Source: Leeia aquatica (GTDB taxonomy: Bacteria > Pseudomonadota > Gammaproteobacteria > Burkholderiales > Leeiaceae). Taken from it: a stretch of 64,000 nt of DNA. The notes under the pieces are model-generated. The model did no database searches. It saw only the letters and a program-made list of their open reading frames with translations, and had not been told where the DNA came from. Of the stretch, positions 16,128 to 26,047 are shown piece by piece. A program made the translations under genes and the position numbers. Location: contig NZ_JABAIM010000002.1 in the NCBI RefSeq assembly GCF_012641365.1, positions 310,001-374,000 on the forward strand, written 5' to 3'. Each line of letters opens with the position of its first letter. The first letter of the stretch is position 1.

Positions 16128-17282
16128 ATGTCCCGCCCCATCAGCTGGCTCTATGCTGCAGTCTTGCTCAATCTGGTCTCCGGCCTGGCACAGCTTGGCC
16201 AGTACGGCATTGCCTTCCCGCTGCTGCCACTGGCCTTACAGCAACGGGGCGTAGCGCCGGCCCAGATTGGCCTGCTCTGTGCCCTACCCTGGGTGGGTAT
16301 GGCCGCCGGGGTGCTGCTGGCCCCCTGGCTGATGCAGCGCATCCAGGCCTGGCGCACGGTGCTGATCGGGCTCCTGCTTGGTGCCGTAACCATCGCCAGC
16401 CTTGGCGATGCACCACTGTACGGATGGTGGTTATTGACGCCCCTGCTTGGACTGGCGCTCGGGCTACGCTGGATCGGCAATGAAAGCTGGCTGTATCGCT
16501 TGGTGCCACCACAGCGGCGCGGGGTGGTCGTCGGCTTGCATGAGACGGTGATTGCCATTGCCCTGCTGGCCGGGCCGCTGCTGATTGGCTGGCTGGGCAG
16601 CCGCAGCCTCGCCATCTGGTATCTGGCCGCAGGATTTGGCCTGCTCGCCATTCTGCCCTTGTGGCTCGCTCGCCAGCGCGAGCCAGACTGGTCTGCCGAC
16701 TCGGTGACCACCACGGCCACGGTTGCTTTCTGGCGCAACCCGGCCTGCGCGCTGGGGGTGCTGGCGGGCTTGCTGGATACCGGGGCGATGAGCCTGTTTC
16801 CCAGCTTTGCGGCGCAGCAAGCAGCCTCTCCCACCCAGCAAGCCCTACTGATTGCCGTACTGGGGGGGGCGGGCCTGCTGTCGCAGCTACCGCTCGGCTG
16901 GCTGTCAGATCGCCTGGGCAGCCGCACTGCCGTGCTGGCGTGCCTGATTACCGCCATACTGGCCGCCGTGCTGACTGGCCTTGCCAGCCCGCAGCAACAG
17001 GGGCCACTCTGGCTGGCCGCTGCCTGCCTGGGCATCATGGGCAATGGCATGCTGACCCTGTCCATCGTCGTCGCTACCGAACAGCCGGGCGACGCCCGGC
17101 TGGCCATGCGCGATGTCTCGCTCGCCTTCACCTTCGGCTCGGTACTGGGACCCGCTTTACTGGGCAGCGTCATGCAGCATGCGGGAGCAGGCAGCTACTC
17201 ATGGGTGCTGCTGGCGTTCGCACTCATCCCCATGCTGTGGCTACCACGCCTGCGGCCTGCGCTGCCATCCCCACAGCCATAG
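16128..17282 (+). CDS. MFS transporter
   Basis: A 384-residue inner-membrane transporter with twelve predicted helices. The segments GLLCALPWVGMAAGVLLAPWLMQRI and LPLGWLSDRLGSR (a loop 8-9 GxLSDRxGxR motif) identify the major facilitator superfamily. AGGAA precedes ATG 16128 by seven bases; an in-frame upstream Met at 16095 is unlikely. Divergent from a MarR regulator across a large palindrome, an arrangement typical of inducible drug or metabolite efflux. Substrate unknown. Confidence 0.9.
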   Translation: MSRPISWLYAAVLLNLVSGLAQLGQYGIAFPLLPLALQQRGVAPAQIGLLCALPWVGMAAGVLLAPWLMQRIQAWRTVLIGLLLGAVTIASLGDAPLYGWWLLTPLLGLALGLRWIGNESWLYRLVPPQRRGVVVGLHETVIAIALLAGPLLIGWLGSRSLAIWYLAAGFGLLAILPLWLARQREPDWSADSVTTTATVAFWRNPACALGVLAGLLDTGAMSLFPSFAAQQAASPTQQALLIAVLGGAGLLSQLPLGWLSDRLGSRTAVLACLITAILAAVLTGLASPQQQGPLWLAAACLGIMGNGMLTLSIVVATEQPGDARLAMRDVSLAFTFGSVLGPALLGSVMQHAGAGSYSWVLLAFALIPMLWLPRLRPALPSPQP

Positions 17283-17286
17283 CCAT

Positions 17287-20200
17287 TCAGTCCGCAGTAG
17301 CGGACTGCATGATGTTCACTGCGTCCTGGCTATACAGAAACGATCGCCAATTCAGCGCGGCCACCCGCTGGCGAAGGCGCTGCAACGGCCTTCCCCATTG
17401 ACCATCCTGCGCCGACAGCCAAGCGAGATTACACAACTGGATATCATAGAAATGCCAGACGGCATGCGGGGCCTCCGCAGGCCCCAGCAAGCGGAGGGCA
17501 CACCAGACCTGCTCGACAGCCACACGCACCTCTGCCACGGTCGGCGCTTCCAGATCATCCAGCGGTATGCAGCCCAAGCGGTGCAGGGCTTCACGCAGCG
17601 CGGCCCGGATCACATCATGCTGCGGATGGTAGGCCCACAGGCTGCACGACTGCAGCCGTTGCACCGTTTCTTCACACACGGCGGTATTGCGGGCCCAATC
17701 CTTTTGCTCGTGGGTGACCCAACGCTGCCGGTCCAGCAGGTGCGCCCAAAGAACGGGATTGACGTTTGCACTCTCTTCCAGCAATGCTCGCGCCTGCTGC
17801 AGCAGCTGCCAGGCGTGCGGCAGGCGCGACGCATCCTGTATGCACTGATCAAACTGATGCATGTACTGGTCAAACGCAGCTTGGTCGAAATCGCCTTGCG
17901 CCTGCCCTTGCGCCGGGTTGAAACTGCCATACTCCACCACCATGCCAGAGCGGGCCCGCAGCCCCTCCGCGCGCACCGGATCGCCCTGCTGATGCCAGGC
18001 ATAGCCCAACAGATAGCAGGCATGGCGACGCTGGGCTTCTTCCGCCGTCAACGGTGCACTTTCGGTATCGTCTGCCGTCAGTACGGCCCCCTGTGCCAGC
18101 CATGCGTCCGGGCACAAGCGGGCCAAAGACAGAATGGCCGCAGCTGCTTGAGGTGGCTGTTGCATCAGCAGCCCCTGCCCCTGCAACAGCAGCAGCGCAT
18201 CTTCCTCCGCAGTCGTTGGGAGATGTGCCAGCAACTGTGCCGCGACCTCTGCCAATACGGGCGCTGGCACCAGGTGTTGCTGTGTCAGGTCACGCTGCAA
18301 GGCCAGCAAGCACACACCCACGGTGCGATGCGCAAAGGGAACGTCTTGCAACAAGCGGGGATAGCGCTGAATGAAGCTTTCACACATCGCCAGAGTAATC
18401 AGGGCGGTCGGAATAGCCTTTAAATGCACGGGTTCGCTGGCAAAGCAGGCTTCAGCAATCGCCGGGGTGAAGTGACTTGCCGGGATGTCATAAGGGTGCA
18501 GTTGCTTTGCGGCATGGCCATCCAGCCGGATGTGGCGCAGCACCGTGGCCTCATCCCAGAATACCAGCCAGCATTGCTCGACAAAGTGGCACTGATCAGC
18601 CTGACAGGCTTCCAGCCGATGTGGCGCAACCAGCGCGTCCCAGTCTTCATCTTGGCCGTACAGGGACACCGCATAGGCATAGGTCTCCGCATCGACCAGA
18701 TAGCCGGGCAACTGCTGTAACAGCCCTTTATTCAAGCGCAGTGCCTGCTGTCGATGCACGAGGGTGAGGCAGGATGCCGGGATGGTGTTCCGGATCTGCC
18801 AGCAGGTGCTGTGTGCCAGCGCCAAAATCCACATAGCTTCAGTTTGCAAAGCAGGGGGTACGAACTGGATCTGCCCGCCACTGCGGCGCACAGCTAGCTC
18901 GCACAGCGCCTGACTGCGCAGCACCTCTGGTACCGCCTCCAGACTACCACCCCGTTCGACAGCATACTGACATAGCGCAGCGCTGCGCCACGCCAAGGGT
19001 ACCTGATCCAGCCGGGCACCTTTGTCGATCGCCAGCTGGCACACTTCGGCATCCAGCAGGGCCTCGGGTACGCTGCTCAGCGGAAAACGGGACTGCGGCA
19101 GGATGTGCGCTTGCCGGTACAGGTCCAGGCCATGCAGTGCAGGGGGAATGCCCTGCAGGCATTGAGCATCCACACGAACCAGCGCCAGCGCCAGCTCAGG
19201 GGTAAACGCATCGGCCGGGAAGGCCGACAACAATCCGGCAATCTGCTCCGGCTGCTGCTGAAGCAGCGCCTGTAACAAGGACTGGGTGCGCAGTTCAGCC
19301 GGGACATTGGACATCTCGGACGGCACAGTCTTCAGCAAGTCCAGCCACCATGCCTGGTCCTGCCTGGGCTTCAAACTGTCCAGATCGAGGTCATCCCAGT
19401 CCACGCGTACCGGGGGCAGGCCCCAAAATGCGGTATTCCCATGCGTGGCAAAATCAGCCTTGAGCCGGGTATCGCGTGCAGCGGCCTGGTCCTGCCATAG
19501 CGTCGCCTCATCCTGCAGCCCTTGCAGCCAGGCCACCTTCCCGCGCAGCCAGAGCGCAGGGCCATAGTGTTTGTCCTGCTGCAACACCCCGTCCAGATCC
19601 TGCAGCGCCTCATCCAGCCGCCCCACCATCAGCAAGGCCTCAGCTCGCGCCCGCAGCAACTTGTAATGCCGGTTATGCGGCATATGTTGTGCCAGAATCT
19701 CCAGCGCATGCTCCGGCTGATCCAGCCAGCACGCCCATACAGCCGCAGAAAAAGCCGCTTCATTTAGCAGATTGGGCTGCGCTTTGGGGTAGAGTGCCGC
19801 CGCCCGCTCCATGCAAGACAAGCCTTGGGCGTATGCCCCCGCGTTGGCATAGCAATTGCCCATGTGGTAGAGGGCCGGGAAGCTACCGGGGGCGGCCTGA
19901 CTGGTCGCCCGGTAATAGCACCAGGCCAGTCTCCAGTCTTGCATCTGTACAGCTTGACCAGCCTGCTCATCGGGGCGCAGGCTTGCCAGGGTGACACCAT
20001 CGCGCAGGATGCTTTCCCCCCGGGCCAGTGCAGCACCAATCCTGTCCAGATCCCACAGCGCACGGTCATCCCAGTCTTTGGCTACCTGACTCTGCAACTC
20101 GTCGCGCAAGACAAAGCACGCCTCATGCCAGGGAATAACGGTGCCCGGTAAATCGCTGCTGTGGCTGTAATCCCAGTCTGCCAGCAGGAATACCAGCGTA

Positions 20201-20652
20201 TCCTCGGTCAGCGTCAGCTCATCCACACCGTAAAACCAGCTGAAGAGATATGGGGTCGCCAGCCTGACAACAGGTTCATTGCACATCCGGGTATCGTCTT
20301 CTGCATACAGGTAAGCGAACTGCCGCGCATGCATCGTCCCCAGGCACTGAATGCCATCGTACAGGTGCAAGACATCGCCATGCACGTCCCCGGTTACCCA
20401 ATAATGAAAGTGGGTGTCATCCTCCAGATGCAGGTCGCCATCTACCAGCAGGTAGCGGCGCCCCCAGTAGGCATGATCCAGCGCCCGGTCCCAGCGCTCA
20501 TCCAGGCAATGGTTCCCCTTGAGATAGATCACCTCCACCGACTCGAGGTCTTCTGCATCCCAATCATCCGTATCAAATTCAAACTGCGGGAACCGCTGTA
20601 AGGCTTCGGCTACCGACCACACCTCATACTCTGACGGCACACCGCTGATCAT
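17287..20652 (-). CDS. Giant tandem paralogue 1: beta-repeat / TPR / helical-repeat protein
   Basis: A 1121-residue soluble protein of unknown function (1129 from GTG 20676). Residues about 36-125 have a bactofilin-like pattern of short strands (YLLVDGDLHLEDD, WVTGDVHGDVLHL). Residues about 237-395 look like TPR helices (YHMGNCYANAGAYAQGLSCMERA). About 470-800 is a run of helical repeats with the spacing LxxVP-xxLR-xxxLCxxAVxxGG. The C-terminal third has more TPR-like helices (LLGYAWHQQGDPVRAEGL). No catalytic motif, signal peptide or membrane helix is seen. It is paralogous to the upstream gene along its whole length and shares an upstream palindrome. A scaffold role is plausible but unproven. 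Confidence 0.8.
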   Translation of the reverse strand: MISGVPSEYEVWSVAEALQRFPQFEFDTDDWDAEDLESVEVIYLKGNHCLDERWDRALDHAYWGRRYLLVDGDLHLEDDTHFHYWVTGDVHGDVLHLYDGIQCLGTMHARQFAYLYAEDDTRMCNEPVVRLATPYLFSWFYGVDELTLTEDTLVFLLADWDYSHSSDLPGTVIPWHEACFVLRDELQSQVAKDWDDRALWDLDRIGAALARGESILRDGVTLASLRPDEQAGQAVQMQDWRLAWCYYRATSQAAPGSFPALYHMGNCYANAGAYAQGLSCMERAAALYPKAQPNLLNEAAFSAAVWACWLDQPEHALEILAQHMPHNRHYKLLRARAEALLMVGRLDEALQDLDGVLQQDKHYGPALWLRGKVAWLQGLQDEATLWQDQAAARDTRLKADFATHGNTAFWGLPPVRVDWDDLDLDSLKPRQDQAWWLDLLKTVPSEMSNVPAELRTQSLLQALLQQQPEQIAGLLSAFPADAFTPELALALVRVDAQCLQGIPPALHGLDLYRQAHILPQSRFPLSSVPEALLDAEVCQLAIDKGARLDQVPLAWRSAALCQYAVERGGSLEAVPEVLRSQALCELAVRRSGGQIQFVPPALQTEAMWILALAHSTCWQIRNTIPASCLTLVHRQQALRLNKGLLQQLPGYLVDAETYAYAVSLYGQDEDWDALVAPHRLEACQADQCHFVEQCWLVFWDEATVLRHIRLDGHAAKQLHPYDIPASHFTPAIAEACFASEPVHLKAIPTALITLAMCESFIQRYPRLLQDVPFAHRTVGVCLLALQRDLTQQHLVPAPVLAEVAAQLLAHLPTTAEEDALLLLQGQGLLMQQPPQAAAAILSLARLCPDAWLAQGAVLTADDTESAPLTAEEAQRRHACYLLGYAWHQQGDPVRAEGLRARSGMVVEYGSFNPAQGQAQGDFDQAAFDQYMHQFDQCIQDASRLPHAWQLLQQARALLEESANVNPVLWAHLLDRQRWVTHEQKDWARNTAVCEETVQRLQSCSLWAYHPQHDVIRAALREALHRLGCIPLDDLEAPTVAEVRVAVEQVWCALRLLGPAEAPHAVWHFYDIQLCNLAWLSAQDGQWGRPLQRLRQRVAALNWRSFLYSQDAVNIMQSATAD

Positions 20653-20775
20653 CTCGCTCAACACTTGGCTCCACACGGGTGCAGCCTGGCCGCACCCACT
20701 TTATGACAAAAACGTAAAGCGCCGTAGCATAGCGCAAAATCGGCTTGCCATACTTGAGCAAATCAGCGGATAGCC

Positions 20776-20791
20776 CGGAAAGTTTCTTCCG
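20776..20791 (-). promoter_or_regulatory. CGGAAGAAA palindrome upstream of giant gene 1
   Basis: On the minus strand CGGAAGAAACTTTCCG: perfect 5-bp arms CGGAA/TTCCG around six bases. It lies 123 bases before ATG 20652. The same element in the same orientation occurs at 24224-24239 and 62268-62283. Confidence 0.5.
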
Positions 20792-20808
20792 CCCTCCCTT
20801 CCAGCCCT

Positions 20809-23800
20809 TCATTCAGCAGCGGTATAGGCCCGCATCATGTCCAGCGCTTCATCCGTGTACAGGTAGTCCTCCCAGTCAAACTCGGCGACCCGCTTCATTG
20901 CCTGCCGCAACGTGGCTTGCCACTTCGGATCCCGCTCTGCCAGCCAATCGAGATTCCATAGCTGGGCGTCGTAGAAGTGGTAAGTATCCGCCTTGTCTTC
21001 AGTCGGGCCGACCAGCTTGAGCGCTTGCCAGATACGCTCGACCGCCTCGATGACCTGTGCCTCGGTGGGGTCCTCCACGTCTTCCAGCGTGGCGCTCCCC
21101 AACCGGTGCAATGCCGCCCGCAGTGCAGCCCTGATCACATTATGCTCGGGCAGATAGGCCCACAGGGATACTGCGCCCAAACGCGCCACCGCCTCCTCAC
21201 ACACCGCCGTGTTGGTCTCCCAATCCTCCAGCTCATAACTGATCCAGCGCTGGCGGTCCAGCACATAGGCCCACAGGGTGGGGTTCGGGTTGCCGCTCTC
21301 TTCCAGCAGGCGGCGCGCCTGCAGAATGGCTTGCCAGGCGAGCGGTCGTTGGGACTCGTGCTCCGCCAGCTGGTCGTATTCGTGCATGCAGCGGTCAAAG
21401 GCGCGCTTGTCAAAATCCCCTTGTGCCTGTCCCTGTCGCGGGTCAAAGGATGAATACGGGCCGGATAGCCCCGAGCGCTGCCGCAAGGTTTCTGCCTGAG
21501 CCGTGTCGCCACGCAGATGCCAGGCATAGCCCAGCAAGTAGCAAGCATGGCTACGCAGGGCTTCTGCTTGCGCTTCGTCCTCGTCCAGCTCCTGCTCTGG
21601 GTCTAGCGGGGGCTGCTTAAGCCATTTGCCTGAGCACAGATCGGACAGCACTTTGACGGCCGCCTTGGGGTCGGCCGGAGCCATCAGCAAGCCGCGGCCA
21701 TACTGCAGCGCAACTGTGTCGCGCTCGACATTGCGCGGGACACGTTTATACAGCCGTGCCATGACTTCAGCAAATACCGGTACCGGCACCAGATCAAGCT
21801 GTTCAAACTCATCGCGCAGCGCAACTTCGCAGATGTCCGCAGTGCGCATGGCAAACGGCACATCCTTGAGCTCATCCGCATAGCGACTGATGAAGGACTG
21901 GCACATTTTCTCGGTGATGAACCGCGCCGGGATCGAGCCCATATGAATGGGTTCGGCGCGGAAGCAAGCTTCCGCAATAGCCTCGCTGAAATGGCTTTCC
22001 GGAATCTCGTAGGCCGACAGTCGATACCCTTGACCATTGCGGATTTTCTTCAGCATGCTGGCTTCGTCCCAGAATACCAGCCAGCACTTTTCATCAAAAT
22101 CGTCGTAATCATCCATGCAGGCTTCCGGCCGATGCTGGGCTACGATGTCTGCCCAGTCCGCATCCTGACCGTACAGCGACTCCGCAACGGCATAGGTCGC
22201 CGCATCAAAGCGACTCCCCGGCAGTTCATGTAGAAAGCTCTTGTTGAGCTTGAGCGCTGCCTGCAACATCGCGGGCGTGGTATAGCGCGAGGGAATCTTG
22301 TTTTTGATACGCCAGGTATCGCTGTGTGCAACCGCCAACACCCACATAGCCTCGGCTTGCAACGCCGCGGGGACATGCTCGATCTGCCAGCCACCCCGCC
22401 TCACAATTGCCAGGCGACAGATGGCTTCCGTACGGAACGCCTCTGGCACATCCTCCAGCGTGGCATTGTGCTCGACGGCCAGCAGGCATACCGCCTCACT
22501 CAGCAACGATGCCGGTACACTTTTCAAAGGAAAGCCGCTGTTTTCATGCATCCTGGCGTGCTGGTACAAGGTCAGGCTGTGCAAGGCTGGGGGAATGTGC
22601 ACCAAACAATCACCATTCTGTTGCACCAGCTGTAGTGCCAGATCTGCGGTAAAGGCTTCCGCCGGGAAAAAGGACACCAGATAGGCCATGTCATCCGCTT
22701 GCTGTTCCAGCAGCGCCTGCAGGAAGGCAGTGGTCCGCATGGATTCTGGCACACGGAATGCTTCATCGCGCGCCCCTTTCAGCAGGGCCAACCACCAGGC
22801 CTCATCCTGCACCGGCTTGACATCGTCCAGCACCAGCGATTCCCAATCCACCGTGGTCTTGTTTTCGCGCAGGAACGCTGCACAGTGATGCGTTTCATAG
22901 CTGGCGGCATATACTTTATGCTGCGCCATCGCGCGCTGCTGCCATGCCTGCGCCTCGTCCCGCTTGCCCTGTTTCCAGGCCACCAGTCCGCGCAGCCACA
23001 AGGCCGTGCCGTAGTTTTCATCCTTCTCCAGCACAGCATCCAGGTCACGCTGGGCATCCTCCAGATAGCCGGTCATCAGAAAGACTTCTGCCCGGGCCCG
23101 ACGCATTTTGTAGTGCTGGTTATGCAGAATATACAGGTCCAGCATATCCCCCGCCCGCTCCACTTGCCCCAGCCAGCAGGCGGTAATGATGGCCTCAAAG
23201 GCGGCCTCATTCAGCAAGTAGGTCTGTACTGCGGGGTACAGAGCTGCCGCACGCTCCAGATAGGGGAAGGCCTGCTCATCGGCCCCCACATCCTCCATGC
23301 GGCGCCCCATGTTGTAGGCCGCTGGGTAATAGCCGGGGGCTTGTCGGGCGGCTTCACGATAGTACAGCCAGGCGAGCCGGGAATCATCCATCCGCTCTGC
23401 ATCCGCCGCCTGCTTGCAAGTCTGGATGCCCGCCACCGTGACCCCCTCGCGCAGGATGGACTCGCCACGCATCAATGCATCACGGATGTTGGTCAGTGGC
23501 CATAAGGCGGTGTCGTGCCAGTCTTCCTGCACCCGATACTGTAAGTCATCCCGCAGCACAAACCGCGCGTCATGCCACGGAATCACCGTACCCGGCAAAT
23601 CGCTGTCGTGGCTGTAATCCCAGTCTGCCAGCAAAAACACCAGCGTGTCCTTGGGCAACGTGATATCGCTGACGCTGTAAAACCAGCTAAACAGGTACGG
23701 GGTGTTCAGCGTGATGCTCGGCCCGTCCCTGGTTACTTCATCATCTTCTGCATACAGGTACGCGTAATGCCTGACATGCACCGTACCCATGCACTGGAGG

Positions 23801-24114
23801 GTTCCATCCATGCTGAGTACATCGGCGTGGATGTCCCCTGTCACCCACGGTGAGAAGTTCGAGCCTCCATTCATCCGCAGATTACCTTCCACCAGCAGGA
23901 AGCGCCGCCCCCACCAGGAGAAGTCCAGCGCCTCGTCCCAGCTACCTTCCAGGGTGTAGTCCCCCTTCAGATACACGACTTCCAGTGCGTCAAGATCATC
24001 GTCGTCCCAGTCTTCCGTATCAAACTCAAACTGAGGGAAGCGCGTCAGCGCTTCTTGCAGCGACAGGACGTCATACTGATCTGCGGTGGGGATGCCTGCG
24101 GGGCTTGCGGTCAC
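20809..24114 (-). CDS. Giant tandem paralogue 2: beta-repeat / TPR / helical-repeat protein
   Basis: A 1101-residue paralogue of the downstream gene. In the first 120 residues more than half of positions are identical by eye (RFPQFEFDT-DWD, HVRHYAYLYAEDD, LVFLLADWDYSH, DLPGTVIPWH). The same architecture follows: strand-rich N-terminus, TPR region, helical VP repeats (LEDVPEAFRTEAICRLAI), TPR-like C-terminus. The GTG at 24114 is chosen because GGAG lies seven bases upstream and the protein then starts where the paralogue does; ATG 24153 and ATG 24192 would add a hydrophobic stretch that mimics a signal peptide. The interval to the next gene is 156 bases, so each may have its own promoter. Confidence 0.8.
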   Translation of the reverse strand: MTASPAGIPTADQYDVLSLQEALTRFPQFEFDTEDWDDDDLDALEVVYLKGDYTLEGSWDEALDFSWWGRRFLLVEGNLRMNGGSNFSPWVTGDIHADVLSMDGTLQCMGTVHVRHYAYLYAEDDEVTRDGPSITLNTPYLFSWFYSVSDITLPKDTLVFLLADWDYSHDSDLPGTVIPWHDARFVLRDDLQYRVQEDWHDTALWPLTNIRDALMRGESILREGVTVAGIQTCKQAADAERMDDSRLAWLYYREAARQAPGYYPAAYNMGRRMEDVGADEQAFPYLERAAALYPAVQTYLLNEAAFEAIITACWLGQVERAGDMLDLYILHNQHYKMRRARAEVFLMTGYLEDAQRDLDAVLEKDENYGTALWLRGLVAWKQGKRDEAQAWQQRAMAQHKVYAASYETHHCAAFLRENKTTVDWESLVLDDVKPVQDEAWWLALLKGARDEAFRVPESMRTTAFLQALLEQQADDMAYLVSFFPAEAFTADLALQLVQQNGDCLVHIPPALHSLTLYQHARMHENSGFPLKSVPASLLSEAVCLLAVEHNATLEDVPEAFRTEAICRLAIVRRGGWQIEHVPAALQAEAMWVLAVAHSDTWRIKNKIPSRYTTPAMLQAALKLNKSFLHELPGSRFDAATYAVAESLYGQDADWADIVAQHRPEACMDDYDDFDEKCWLVFWDEASMLKKIRNGQGYRLSAYEIPESHFSEAIAEACFRAEPIHMGSIPARFITEKMCQSFISRYADELKDVPFAMRTADICEVALRDEFEQLDLVPVPVFAEVMARLYKRVPRNVERDTVALQYGRGLLMAPADPKAAVKVLSDLCSGKWLKQPPLDPEQELDEDEAQAEALRSHACYLLGYAWHLRGDTAQAETLRQRSGLSGPYSSFDPRQGQAQGDFDKRAFDRCMHEYDQLAEHESQRPLAWQAILQARRLLEESGNPNPTLWAYVLDRQRWISYELEDWETNTAVCEEAVARLGAVSLWAYLPEHNVIRAALRAALHRLGSATLEDVEDPTEAQVIEAVERIWQALKLVGPTEDKADTYHFYDAQLWNLDWLAERDPKWQATLRQAMKRVAEFDWEDYLYTDEALDMMRAYTAAE

Positions 24115-24223
24115 GGGAATGCTCCAGAAGAAAATGGCAAGTGGCCCTGCCATGACATGGAAATATCTGGCGCAGCTTACGGTAATCCACACCCCTTTGC
24201 TTAACGCTACCTAAATTCTGTCG

Positions 24224-24239
24224 CGGAATCTTTCTTCCG
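24224..24239 (-). promoter_or_regulatory. CGGAAGAAA palindrome upstream of giant gene 2
   Basis: On the minus strand CGGAAGAAAGATTCCG, with perfect CGGAA/TTCCG arms, 109 bases before GTG 24114. It differs from the copy at 62268-62283 by a single base and from the copy at 20776-20791 by three. Confidence 0.5.
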
Positions 24240-24252
24240 GCATCACGACGCC

Positions 24253-25179
24253 CTAATCCGGTGCAAGATTGCCAGGTGCCGTTTCCAGCAGAAAATCCAC
24301 CAGCACCCTGACACGCTGTGGCATATGGCGGCGCATGGGGTACAGCAATGAGAAAGGTCGTGAGCGCCCGGCGTACGCATCCAGCACTTCGACCAGCCGA
24401 CCCTGCGCCAAATCCTCCTCAACGATGAAGCGATAGGTCTGTACGAGTCCGGCTCCATGCCGGGCCAGGGTAATGCCTCCCAAAGGGTCCTCACTGCACC
24501 AGCTGCTTCCCTGGGTGAGGACATCCAGGTCTTTCCCATACTGGCGCAACATCCAGGCGACTGGCTGACCCGTGCTGGGCAGGACAAACTGGATGCAGTC
24601 ATGTTCACCAAGCTGCTCCAGCGTCAGCGGCGTACCTTTGCGCTGCAGATAGGCTGGTGAGCCGACAATGACCAGTGGTGCATCTTCAAGTTTGCGTACC
24701 ACCAGCCCGGAATCGGGTTGCATGCGCGCACGAATCCCCAAGTCATAGCCTTCGGCGACAAAGTCGATATTGCGGTTACTCAGATGCATGTCCACATGCA
24801 CGTCCGGATACCGGGCATGGAAGGCCGCGATACGCGGCAGTACCCGGTAGTGTGCGTAGGGCGTCGCCATACTGATACGCACTGTGCCACTCGGGCTTTG
24901 CTGACGCCCGGTGATTTCACGCTCCGCCTCGCCCAGTTGATTCAACACCTGGCGACATTGCATCCAGTAGCTGCGACCGGCGTCCGTGAGTCGAATCTTG
25001 CGTGTTGTGCGCACAAACAGCGGCACCCCCAACCTCGCTTCCAGCCTGGCAATGGCTTTGCTGACAGCAGCAGGGTTCAGGCCTGCTGCATGTGCTGCGG
25101 CAGTGAAGCTCTCCTGTTCTGCGGCGAGGCAGAACAGCTCAAGGCTGGCCAAGGATACTTCATCAAAAGCTCGGCTCAT
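24253..25179 (-). CDS. LysR family transcriptional regulator
   Basis: A 308-residue LysR protein; [26 protein letters not shown] (about 20-42), effector domain from about 92 ([20 protein letters not shown]). It resembles the LysR at 52593-53549 along its length ([32 protein letters not shown]), so the two are paralogues. Divergent from the SDR-led operon at 25294-28427 across 114 bases, which it probably controls. Confidence 0.92.
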   Translation of the reverse strand: MSRAFDEVSLASLELFCLAAEQESFTAAAHAAGLNPAAVSKAIARLEARLGVPLFVRTTRKIRLTDAGRSYWMQCRQVLNQLGEAEREITGRQQSPSGTVRISMATPYAHYRVLPRIAAFHARYPDVHVDMHLSNRNIDFVAEGYDLGIRARMQPDSGLVVRKLEDAPLVIVGSPAYLQRKGTPLTLEQLGEHDCIQFVLPSTGQPVAWMLRQYGKDLDVLTQGSSWCSEDPLGGITLARHGAGLVQTYRFIVEEDLAQGRLVEVLDAYAGRSRPFSLLYPMRRHMPQRVRVLVDFLLETAPGNLAPD

Positions 25180-25293
25180 TTAATCCCACAAGGAACAAAT
25201 AAATTGAATTATAGCTAGTTTATGAGTTTATTCAGCACAAATACTATGCCCCTGCGCTTTGCAAATCAGTGCAATCTCAACAGGAGAGCAATC

Positions 25294-26034
25294 ATGAGTA
25301 CTGCATCACAACACACCGTCATCATCACAGGGGCTTCCAGCGGCATGGGGCTGGCCCTGGCCCGTGCCTTTCTGGCGCGCGGCAGCAATGTCGTGGGCAA
25401 TGCCCGGACCACAGAACGGCTACAGCAGGCCTGGCTCGCGCTGGGGTCACCAGACAACTTTCTGGGGGTGGCTGGTGACATTGCGCTGCCGGAAACCGCG
25501 CAGCAACTGTTCGCACAAGCCACAGCCCGGTTTGGTGCGGTGGATGTGCTGGTCAACAACGCCGGGATTTTTAACCCCAAGCCGATCACGCAGTACAGCA
25601 GTGATGAAATTGATGCCCTGATCAATACCAATTTGCGTGGTTTTGTCTACCCTGCGCAGCAGGCCGCCAAACACATGAGCGAGCGCAAGCGCGGCAGCAT
25701 CATCAACATCACCGCCAGTCTGGCCATGCAACCCAATGTCAATGTGCCGGCCAGTGTGCCGTTGCTGATCAAAGGTGGCTTGAACCATGCCACCAAAGCG
25801 CTGGCGATTGAGCTGGCCGCACACAATGTGCAGGTCAATGCGGTCGCCCCCGGCATCATTGACACCCCGTTACATACCCCCGAGACGCATGAATTCCTCA
25901 AGACCATGCAACCGGCGGGCCACATTGGGCATGTGGACGACATTGTGGCAGCCGTGCTGTATCTGGCGGATGCCCGCTTCGTAACGGGTGTCGTGCTGCC
26001 GGTGGACGGTGGCATGAGTGCCGGCAAGTGGTAA
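25294..26034 (+). CDS. SDR family protein lacking the catalytic Tyr
   Basis: A 246-residue short-chain dehydrogenase with the cofactor loop TGASSGMG (12-19), NNAGIF (88-93) and catalytic-region Ser142 (NITASLA). The expected YxxxK reads PLLIK (156-160): Lys160 is kept but Tyr is Pro156. The substitution sits in otherwise well-preserved sequence, so the protein may be a pseudo-enzyme, or use another residue, as in other SDRs I recall with LASLTKGG in this place. AGGAG precedes ATG 25294 by six bases; the in-frame Met at 25222 is not needed. First gene of a five-gene operon. Confidence 0.88.
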   Translation: MSTASQHTVIITGASSGMGLALARAFLARGSNVVGNARTTERLQQAWLALGSPDNFLGVAGDIALPETAQQLFAQATARFGAVDVLVNNAGIFNPKPITQYSSDEIDALINTNLRGFVYPAQQAAKHMSERKRGSIINITASLAMQPNVNVPASVPLLIKGGLNHATKALAIELAAHNVQVNAVAPGIIDTPLHTPETHEFLKTMQPAGHIGHVDDIVAAVLYLADARFVTGVVLPVDGGMSAGKW

Positions 26035-26047
26035 GGGGGAGCGAGAC

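Noticed and set aside
17113-18423. Plus-strand frame of 436 residues overlapping the MFS end
   Set aside because: Shadow of the giant paralogue 1; the frame starts inside the MFS gene and shows no domain.
24115-24192. Signal-peptide-like extension of giant paralogue 2 (from ATG 24192 or 24153)
   Set aside because: The paralogue has no such extension, and GTG 24114 has a well-spaced GGAG; the hydrophobic stretch is probably untranslated.
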